A DNA stretch of 27,267 nucleotides from Isotricha intestinalis (taxonomy: Eukaryota; Ciliophora; Litostomatea; Vestibuliferida; Isotrichidae): positions 1 to 27,267 of the forward strand of contig JAJJLU010003855.1 in assembly GCA_023807065.1 (NCBI GenBank). Reading direction: 5' to 3'. The notes under the pieces were generated by a model. It worked only from the letters and a program-made list of their open reading frames with translations. It was not told the origin of the DNA and did not search any database. Within the stretch, counting starts at the first letter, position 1. Each line of letters opens with the position of its first letter. Positions 9,618 to 16,786 of the stretch are shown in pieces. The position numbers and the translations under genes are program-made.

Positions 9618-11498
9618 ATGAATAATAAAGAAGATAATTCTTTTAAAATGTATAATGATGAAGAAAGTAAAAAATTAAAAAAAAATATGACAGATATATT
9701 AACAAATGTAAATTCCCAATTAAAACAATTTATGGAAAAATATAAAAAAAACCCTAAATTACAACCTGAAATAGATTCTTTAATATATCATCATCCTATT
9801 TTTGACAATAAAAAAAACGTACAAAGATTATGGTCTTTAATAAAAAATTCAGGTGAAGAAGAAAAAGCAAAATTAGAAGAAATTAAGAAAAAGTCAAAAA
9901 TGCACAGAGAAAGACAAAAAGAATTAAATAAAATAAAAGATTTTGTAAATCAAAATTATTTGAAAATGTTACCAGAAGGAGAAAATAAAATTAAAAAATT
10001 ACCAGACCTAAAAGAAGAAAAAGTAGAAGAAAATTCAATGAAAAAAGAAAAAGAAGAATCAAAAAAAAAAAATCCAAATATAATAGCAGATTTTACTAAA
10101 AATGAAGAAGAAGAAAATAATAATACAAATAATAATAATAATATAAATAAAGAAGGAGAAGATAAAGATGATATAATAATAGAAGATATTCCAAAAACAG
10201 AATATTTATCTAGAAAACGTAAAAAAAACAAAAATAAGCTCCCAAAAAATGAAAGTCAAGAAAAAGGTAATATAAATTTCTATACATGTTATATATGTAA
10301 AACACGTTTTACAACAGATAATATTCATAAATTTTATTCTAATTTATGTACAAAATGTGGAGATTATAATTATTCTTTTAGAACAATGAAATTAGATTTA
10401 ACAGGAAGAATAGCAATAGTAACAGGAGGTAGAGTAAAAATAGGATATTATATAGCTACTCAATTATTAAATTATAATTGTAAAGTTTTAATAACTTCTC
10501 GTTTTCCAAAAGATACTTTATTAAAATATGAAAAAGACCCAAATTATAATCAATGGAAAAATAATTTATTAATATATCCAATTGATTTTAGATTATTTGA
10601 ATCAACTGTTAAATTTGTTCAATTTATTAATGATAATTTTCCTCATATTGATATATTAATTAATAATGCAGCTCAAACTATAAGAAGAACTGCTGCTTAT
10701 TATAAATATTTATTACCTATAGAAACTAAAAAATTAAGTGAAGAAGAAGAAAAAAAAATAATAAAATGTGATTATATTAATTTACAAAAGCAATTAGATT
10801 CAGAAAAAGAAATATCAACATTTTCAATAGAAAAAGAAAAAAATGCTTTAATATCATTATCAAAATCTCAAAACAAATCAGATTTAGAAATATTACCTTT
10901 ATCAGTAATAGCATCTCAAATAAGGATAATGGAAGAAAAAAACCAGCCAATTAACACAATTATAGGAAATGATGGTCAACCATATGATTTTTCCCAAGGA
11001 AAAAATTCATGGAATTTAGAATTAGATGAAATTCCATTTCAAGAATTTACAGAAGTTCAAATAATAAATACTTGGACGCCATATTATTTATGTATTAAAT
11101 TAAAAGATTTAATGATTAAATCACCATATAATGATAGATATATTATAAATGTAACATCTGTTGAAGGAATATTTAATCATTTTAAAAGAACTTCTCATCC
11201 ACATACAAATATGGCAAAAGCTGCTTTAAATATGTTAACAAGAACTTGTGGTGATTATTATAAAAAATTTGGCATTTATATGTCTAGTGTAGACACTGGT
11301 TGGGTTAGTCCAATGAATGAAATTAATAGATTGTTTGATAAAAATAAAAAAAATGGTTATGAAAAAGAATTTACAAATATTCCTTTAGATGAATTAGATG
11401 GAGCTATGAGGGTTTTGCATCCTATTATTGAAGGCGTTGTTAATAAGAATTTTTATTATGGGTGTTTACTTAAGGATTATAGGAAATCTCAATGGTAA
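9618..11498 (+). CDS. Zinc-ribbon short-chain dehydrogenase/reductase (atypical SDR)
   Basis: A 626-residue protein. Residues 1-215 are helical and then Lys/Glu/Asn-rich. A four-Cys motif follows (C224-x2-C227-x16-C244-x2-C247), probably a zinc ribbon, directly joined to a Rossmann domain: TGGRVKIG (269-276), NNAAQTIRR (349-357), VTSVEG (512-517). An insertion of about 100 residues lies between the NNAA motif and the catalytic Ser strand. The Gly-rich loop has Lys where classical SDRs have Gly, and the active-site YxxxK is TNMAK (530-534), so the catalytic Tyr is replaced by Thr while Lys is kept. NAD(P) binding is likely. Substrate and reaction are unknown. The conserved flanks (HTNMAKAALNMLTRT, DTGWVSPMN) suggest a real subfamily rather than decay. 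Confidence 0.88.
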   Translation: MNNKEDNSFKMYNDEESKKLKKNMTDILTNVNSQLKQFMEKYKKNPKLQPEIDSLIYHHPIFDNKKNVQRLWSLIKNSGEEEKAKLEEIKKKSKMHRERQKELNKIKDFVNQNYLKMLPEGENKIKKLPDLKEEKVEENSMKKEKEESKKKNPNIIADFTKNEEEENNNTNNNNNINKEGEDKDDIIIEDIPKTEYLSRKRKKNKNKLPKNESQEKGNINFYTCYICKTRFTTDNIHKFYSNLCTKCGDYNYSFRTMKLDLTGRIAIVTGGRVKIGYYIATQLLNYNCKVLITSRFPKDTLLKYEKDPNYNQWKNNLLIYPIDFRLFESTVKFVQFINDNFPHIDILINNAAQTIRRTAAYYKYLLPIETKKLSEEEEKKIIKCDYINLQKQLDSEKEISTFSIEKEKNALISLSKSQNKSDLEILPLSVIASQIRIMEEKNQPINTIIGNDGQPYDFSQGKNSWNLELDEIPFQEFTEVQIINTWTPYYLCIKLKDLMIKSPYNDRYIINVTSVEGIFNHFKRTSHPHTNMAKAALNMLTRTCGDYYKKFGIYMSSVDTGWVSPMNEINRLFDKNKKNGYEKEFTNIPLDELDGAMRVLHPIIEGVVNKNFYYGCLLKDYRKSQW

Positions 11499-11709
11499 TT
11501 TTTTTTCTATTTTTTTGGAGTTTATGAATCATCTTTTTAGATTTTTTTGTTATTATTTGGTTTTTACCATATTTTTCTAATAAAATTTGTTGATTTATAT
11601 TTTTTTATAATTTTTTTTAATTATAAAAGCTTTTTTTCCATAAATTAATAATAATATAAATAAATAAATCATCATATTGAAAAAAATAATATTTAAAATA
11701 AACTTTTTT

Positions 11710-12909
11710 TTATTCTTGTGTATTACTATGAGAATAAATATCACTTTTAACTCTTTTAAAGCTTTTATGGCTTCTATGACTTCTATGAGAATCAATAATT
11801 TCAATAATGTTAGGGACATCACAAAATATATTTAAAGCTAAATATTGGGCAAATTCTTCATATAATTCATTAATATCTTCAATTTCAAAATCAAAAATAT
11901 GAACATCAGCATTTCCTCCAAATTCTCTAGGAATCATATCTGGTTTAATTGTATTTGATAAAACAAATCTATAATTTTTATTATTATGGAAAAATATTTT
12001 ATTAAAAACATCAATTTTATGTAAATTTTCTTGAAAAGTTAAATTTTTTTTTAGTAAATTAATATTATAATTTACAATATGCATTATATTTAAGGATAAA
12101 GGATAAATATTATTTAAAAAATTCATTAAATAAGAAATTAATTCAGTATCAGGTTCTTTTGTTTTGAAATTAATAATAATATTAAATTTATCATTTAATT
12201 TAAATTGATTGTTAATCAACATAGGATAAACAATTTCAATAATAAAAGTAATATAAATAGCATAATCAATATAAGAAATAAACTCAATATCAGCATTATA
12301 AGGTTCCATAAAAAAATTTAAATTTAATTGATCATCATAACCATAAACATAACAGCATTTATGTTTAATTGTCTTTATCATATGATACAATTTAAAAGGG
12401 AATTCTTCACTTAAAAAATTAATTCTTTTAATAACAATATGAGAAATATTAGTAATATCTTCATTTTCAAAATTACAGGCAACATATTTTGAAATTAAAG
12501 GAAAATTTATTTTTTCAAGTTCTGTTTTAGGATAATTTATTGAAGTACCATATATTGATCCTATTCTATGATAAAAACCTATTGTTGCTGAAAATATTTT
12601 TTCCATTGTTAAATTATTTGGTAAATCTTTATAATATGAATTTTCTATTTGTTTTATCATTCTTTCTCTATTTCTTCCTATATTTACATTTTGTGGAATA
12701 TATTTTATAAATATTGTTTTAAAAGTTGACATTACTCTCAAGTAATCAGAATATGTATCAAATTTTAAAATATTATTTTTAGTAGAATCTTCTTTTTTTT
12801 TATTAAATGAATTTGTTCTTTTTAATGTTATTAAGTTTCTTCCATTTAATTTTGATGCTGATGTAATTTTTGGAACATTTGGAGCTTTTAAAGTTTGTTT
12901 ATTTCCCAT
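11710..12909 (-). CDS. CRAL-TRIO (Sec14-like) protein with myristoylation-type N-terminus
   Basis: A 399-residue protein. The N-terminus MGNKQT fits the N-myristoylation pattern (Gly2, small/polar residue at position 6), so membrane attachment is likely. Residues about 50-220 are a poorly conserved N-terminal part. Residues about 240-345 match a CRAL-TRIO lipid-binding fold: an aromatic/Ile-rich strand (FNIIINFK), the helix with LMNFLNNIYPLSLNIMHIVN, and the signature IPREFGGN (326-333), equivalent to the LPxEYGG motif of Sec14 proteins. Such proteins bind a single lipid and pass it between membranes or to lipid kinases. Classical phosphoinositide-binding residues cannot be judged. It converges with the SDR gene across 211 bp. 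Its 5' side faces the snoRNA candidate. Confidence 0.72.
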   Translation of the reverse strand: MGNKQTLKAPNVPKITSASKLNGRNLITLKRTNSFNKKKEDSTKNNILKFDTYSDYLRVMSTFKTIFIKYIPQNVNIGRNRERMIKQIENSYYKDLPNNLTMEKIFSATIGFYHRIGSIYGTSINYPKTELEKINFPLISKYVACNFENEDITNISHIVIKRINFLSEEFPFKLYHMIKTIKHKCCYVYGYDDQLNLNFFMEPYNADIEFISYIDYAIYITFIIEIVYPMLINNQFKLNDKFNIIINFKTKEPDTELISYLMNFLNNIYPLSLNIMHIVNYNINLLKKNLTFQENLHKIDVFNKIFFHNNKNYRFVLSNTIKPDMIPREFGGNADVHIFDFEIEDINELYEEFAQYLALNIFCDVPNIIEIIDSHRSHRSHKSFKRVKSDIYSHSNTQE

Positions 12910-13040
12910 TTATTCAAAAATTAACTGTGGAATAAAATTAATGTATTTTTTCAATTTTTTTATTTTTAAATATATTATTATTTTTAAACCATAAAATTTA
13001 TTTAATTCTCATGAAATAAATTAATTTAAAAGAACTTTTA

Positions 13041-13120
13041 TTTTATAAATGATGAATTTTAATTTGGGTGACTTTTTGTGAGCCTTGTCATAGTTACTCT
13101 GACTTTATTTAAATATAAAA
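13041..13120 (+). ncRNA. Box C/D snoRNA candidate targeting LSU rRNA
   Basis: Box C (ATGATGA, 13049-13055) and box D (CTGA, 13099-13102) are 43 nt apart, normal for a short C/D RNA. The 12 bases directly before box D (13087-13098, GTCATAGTTACT) are the exact reverse complement of AGTAACTATGAC, part of the nearly universal eukaryotic LSU rRNA sequence just upstream of CTCTCTTAAGG. By the fifth-nucleotide rule the methylated base would be the second A of AGTAA. This is the region modified by yeast snR13 (Am2280/2281, from memory). Flanking bases 13041-13047 and 13114-13120 are perfectly complementary (TTTTATA/TATAAAA) and may close the RNA. The block is visibly richer in G+C than its surroundings. 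C' and D' boxes are not clear. It appears free-standing, not within an intron. Confidence 0.8.
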
Positions 13121-13286
13121 AATATATATTTAATATATTATTCTTTTTAAAAAAAATTCATTTTTATTACACCGAAAAATAATTTAATATAAAGATTATT
13201 CAGTTATTGAATATTAAAAATCTTATTTAGCTTTTTTCAAAAAATTTTTAAAATTTATTGATATTTATTCATTTTCTCCATTTTTT

Positions 13287-13800
13287 TCAATTATTATTTT
13301 TATAACTTACTAAATCATTCATTTGATTTGAATTATTTATATTTTTTCTCCCAAAATTAGGAATCATTGTTCTTTCAATAATTATCTAAAGTAATTAAAA
13401 ATTATCTTAAGATAAATTTCCTTTGAAAGTTTTTTATGAAAATATTATTTTCTTTGACGCTCCATCCCATAAAAACTTTTCTTATATTATTACTATTATT
13501 GACTTTATTTTCTCTTATATTATTAATTGAATATATTTTTTTTATTCTTTTAAAATTTTTATCGTTCTTTTTTTCTTTAAATATTTTTTCATTGTCTATT
13601 TCTTTTTTAATTCCTCTTTGTTTTTTTTATATATAAAATTTTATTTCTTTAATTCTTTTTCATTGGTTCATATCTCCAAATTCTGTTATTAAATTTAATT
13701 TTTCATTTAAAATATTCATTTTTTATTTTGGATAATACATTAAATGAATTATTAAATATTTTTTTATTTAAATTTGGTAACTTTATTTCTTTCATTGTTT
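13287..13800 (-). pseudogene. Decayed minus-strand gene, several frames
   Basis: Reading right to left, three pieces of protein-like sequence follow one another. The first contains TMKEIKLPNLNKKIFNNSFN (near 13796-13740). The second is 113 codons at 13402-13740 with three internal stops and an open run of 74 codons (13405-13626) containing IRKVFMGWSVKENN. The third is 31 codons at 13287-13379 containing RTMIPNFGRKNINNSNQMN. Pieces are linked by frame changes. There is no family assignment; it is Lys/Asn-rich and probably coiled coil. I infer a broken gene, older than a simple null allele because it has both stops and indels. Confidence 0.45.
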
Positions 13801-13995
13801 AAATATTATCAATGATATTTTTTCTTTATATTTTACTAAATAATCCTCAACCTATTCCTTAATTTTAAAAATTTTTAATTTATTTTCTGAATTTCATTAA
13901 ATAGAAATTTAAAATATATATTAAATATTAAATTTATTCTAACATTTTTGTTTTATTAAAAAAAAATATTTAAAAAAAATATTAATATTTTTTAA

Positions 13996-15852
13996 ATGTC
14001 AGAAAATGCTTCTTCAAATTCTATTGACCAAAAACCAACAAATATATTTGAAAAATATTATTTATCAATTGAAGTGACCAAACAAAAATTAACAGAAAAT
14101 ATAAAATCATCAACAACTAGTCTTTCATCAGTATCATCAAATAATATAAATATAACAAAATCAAATACATTCCATTCACTTTTAATATATTGTATAATAC
14201 CATATTTATCTCCAAAAGATTTAATAAACTTTAAATTATGTAATAAATTAGTAAATTCATTAATAAATTCAAAAGCAATTATTCAAAGTGTAATTTCCTA
14301 TTCAACAAAATCTTTTAATTCACCAGAAATAAGATATAATATTTGGTCACATTATTTACAAATAGAAAAATATAAAAAAGAAATATATAAAGGAAAGCAA
14401 TTTATTAATGAAAATAATAAAGATGAAGAATATTATAATGAATTAATTAAAAAAGTAGATTTAATAAAAAAAAAAGACGAAATAATAAAAAAAGAATATA
14501 CAGAAACTCAATTAAAATTTGTTTTAGATTCTTTAGATTATGTTCAAAGAGATGTAGATAGGACATTTTATTTAGATTATTTTACAAAAGGAAATGGAAA
14601 AAAAGAATTAAAAAATGTTTTAGAAACAATGAGTATAATAAAAGAAAACATAGGATATTGTCAAGGAATGAATTTTATAGTTGGAGCTTTAATATATCTT
14701 TTTCAAAATGAAATAAAAGCTTTCTTTGCTTTTAATTGTTTATTAAATTCATATGAATTAAAAAAACTTTTCGCTTATAATACTCCAGATTACGCTATTA
14801 GAGTATATCAATTAAATTATTATGTTAAAAAATATATTCCTAGTGTTTATTATCATTTTAAAAAAGAAGATTTATCTTTTGATTTATTATATTCTAATTG
14901 GATTATGACTATTTTTTCGAATTATTTTAATATGAAAACCTTAGATTTTGCTTGGACTTGTTTTTTTATTGATAAATGGAAAGGACTCTTAAAAATATGT
15001 TTAATTATTATATATGATTTGGCTGATGAATTAGTTAAATGTGATTTAGTTGGTATTAGTAATTTAACTAAAGAAAGTGATTTAAAATATCATAAAAATT
15101 TAAAAAGAAGTTATGATTTATATACTAGAAAATTTAAAATTAAAAATTCAGAATTAAAAAAATTAAGAGATGAATATTATATTAATTTAGCAACAGAAAA
15201 ATTAGAAAAAACGAAAAAAGAAGTTGATAAATGGGATGAAGATCAACAAGAATGTTTAAATAATTATTTAAAAGAAAAAGAAAAAATTGACATGAATACT
15301 AAAAAAGATATTGAAAATTATAAAGTAATGATGGAAGAAATAAACAAAAAATATTTAATTTCTTTTAAAAAGTATACTAATCAAATGAAAATTATAAATA
15401 AATTAAAAAGTAAAATTGATGTTTTAGCTACTGAAAAATTATCTTATGAAAATATATTTTCAATTTATAAATCAGCAGTTAATGATATTTCTAATAAAAT
15501 TAGTTTAAAAGAATTAAAATCTGATAATACAATAATCAGTAAAAACTCTAAAGAAAAAAAAGAAGAAGAATATAAAAAAGAGATTATTGAAAAAGAAAAG
15601 AATAAAATTATTGAAAAATATCTTCCAATTGTAAGTGAATATGAAAAAGAAAGTAATTTATTATATAGAAAATATGATATTATTGATAAATATAAATCTG
15701 AAATTGATAGGATTAAAAATGAAAAAGTTAAAAGACAAGAACAAATGAATGATTATTTTTTCCTTTGTGAAAAAAAAGAACAAGAATTGTTAAAAGTGTT
15801 AGTTGAAAAATTAAAACTGAGTAATAATTTTATTAAAAATAATAAATTCTAA
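13996..15852 (+). CDS. F-box-like, TBC (Rab-GAP) and coiled-coil protein
   Basis: A 618-residue protein. Residues about 58-97 look like an F-box (SLLIYCIIPYLSPKDLINFK, then LCNKLVNSLI). A TBC domain spans about 116-355: IWSHYL, then VQRDVDRTF (183-191) with the arginine finger R189, then IGYCQGMNFIVG with the glutamine finger Q223, followed by the family's helical pattern ending in a LDFAWTCFFIDKW-type motif. Both catalytic fingers are present, so it should stimulate GTP hydrolysis on a Rab. Residues about 370-610 are charged coiled coil. An F-box would tie it to SCF ubiquitin ligases or serve as a docking helix. The target Rab is unknown. The ATG at 13996 is the first in frame after an A/T-rich leader. 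Confidence 0.88.
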   Translation: MSENASSNSIDQKPTNIFEKYYLSIEVTKQKLTENIKSSTTSLSSVSSNNINITKSNTFHSLLIYCIIPYLSPKDLINFKLCNKLVNSLINSKAIIQSVISYSTKSFNSPEIRYNIWSHYLQIEKYKKEIYKGKQFINENNKDEEYYNELIKKVDLIKKKDEIIKKEYTETQLKFVLDSLDYVQRDVDRTFYLDYFTKGNGKKELKNVLETMSIIKENIGYCQGMNFIVGALIYLFQNEIKAFFAFNCLLNSYELKKLFAYNTPDYAIRVYQLNYYVKKYIPSVYYHFKKEDLSFDLLYSNWIMTIFSNYFNMKTLDFAWTCFFIDKWKGLLKICLIIIYDLADELVKCDLVGISNLTKESDLKYHKNLKRSYDLYTRKFKIKNSELKKLRDEYYINLATEKLEKTKKEVDKWDEDQQECLNNYLKEKEKIDMNTKKDIENYKVMMEEINKKYLISFKKYTNQMKIINKLKSKIDVLATEKLSYENIFSIYKSAVNDISNKISLKELKSDNTIISKNSKEKKEEEYKKEIIEKEKNKIIEKYLPIVSEYEKESNLLYRKYDIIDKYKSEIDRIKNEKVKRQEQMNDYFFLCEKKEQELLKVLVEKLKLSNNFIKNNKF

Positions 15853-16786
15853 TTTTTTAAATGTTGATACATTAATAGAATAAATATATAATATATTTAA
15901 AAAAAAAAATTAGATTAAAAAGTAAATTATATATTTAAATGAATTAAGTTTAGAAATTATTAAAAAAATATTTTGTTTATAATTTAAGATAATATATAAT
16001 TAAATAATTCCTAAAAATTTAAAAATATAATTAAGATTCTTTAAAAATTTTTTTGATGATTTAGATTTTAATTTAGAATACGATTTTACTGAATGAATTT
16101 GAATAATTAAAAATAAAGTAGAGTTATTTATTATAAAATATTCTGAATATATATTTAATAATTTATGATTCATCAATTATTTATATTAATGATTAGGAAT
16201 TTTTTTCAAAAATATATTAATATTTATACAATATGAGAAAAACTTTTTTATTTAAAGAGTTAAAGTTTTTATCCGAATATATTTTCTTCTTAAGTAATTC
16301 AAAAGTTTTAAAATAACATCTAAGCCTGATTCTTTCTAAGATATTCAAAATATTTTATCTTTATATAAAACTTGTTTTATATTATTATTATCATTTATAT
16401 TATTAATTTTTCATTGATATGGTTTATCAAAAATTATATGATTATCTCTTAAAGAAGATTGCCTAAACTATTAAAATATAGGACTATTTAAATTTTCTTG
16501 TCCAATATATTGATAAATGAAAAATCTTCTTTGTTTTAAAATATGTTAGAAAAACAAATTATCTTTAAATTTTATTGGGAAAAATAATAATTTATATTTA
16601 TTGTTCTGAATATATTTGGATATTAATTTATATTTTAAAATTTTAGAATTATAGTTATGAAATAATAATAATAAAATAATTATAAATAGAAATTAAAAAT
16701 ATAAAAAATATTATAAAAAGAAATAAATACAATATTTAAATTATTAAATAATTTTGTTTAAATTATTGTTAATTTCTTAAACAATA
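15853..16786. other. Gap between the convergent TBC and calpain-like genes
   Basis: Two genes converge here, leaving 934 bp, unusually long for a 3'-3' gap in this window. Most of it (15910-16692) is a decayed minus-strand frame described separately. The remaining flanks are A/T-rich and featureless. Confidence 0.6.
15910..16692 (-). pseudogene. Frame-preserved decayed gene, 261 codons
   Basis: A single minus-strand frame runs from 16692 to a final TAA at 15910-15912. It has about ten internal stops (TAA, TAG and TGA), where roughly 26 would be expected at this composition. The translation is protein-like throughout: YKLISKYIQNNKYKLLFFP, then ILKQRRFFIYQYIGQENLNS, FRQSSLRDNHIIFDKPYQ, KESGLDVILKLLNYLRRKYI, and MNHKLLNIYSEYFI. 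All three stop types appear, so this is not a reassigned code. No frame change was needed over 780 bases, meaning decay by point mutation with few indels. No start codon is evident near 16692. The family is not recognised. It is on the same strand as the calpain-like gene, just after it, but in another frame. Confidence 0.55.

Larger units (their letters stand above)
12910..13995. other. 1.1-kb gap holding a snoRNA candidate and a decayed gene
   Basis: The gap carries the upstream region of the CRAL-TRIO gene (minus), a box C/D snoRNA candidate (13041-13120), decayed coding sequence on the minus strand (13287-13800), and the leader of the F-box/TBC gene. A 66-residue hydrophobic open frame at 13436-13636 on the plus strand is the antisense of the decayed frame and is not a gene. 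Confidence 0.6.

Noticed and set aside
13436..13636. 66-residue hydrophobic plus-strand frame, a would-be small membrane protein
   Set aside because: It is the exact antisense of a Lys/Asn/Glu-rich decayed minus-strand frame. Leu/Phe/Ile-rich shadows are expected opposite such sequence.
16050..16095. Second box C/D candidate (TTGATGA ... CTGA)
   Set aside because: Box C starts with T instead of a purine, the boxes are under 40 nt apart, and the sequence is part of the decayed frame at 15910-16692.
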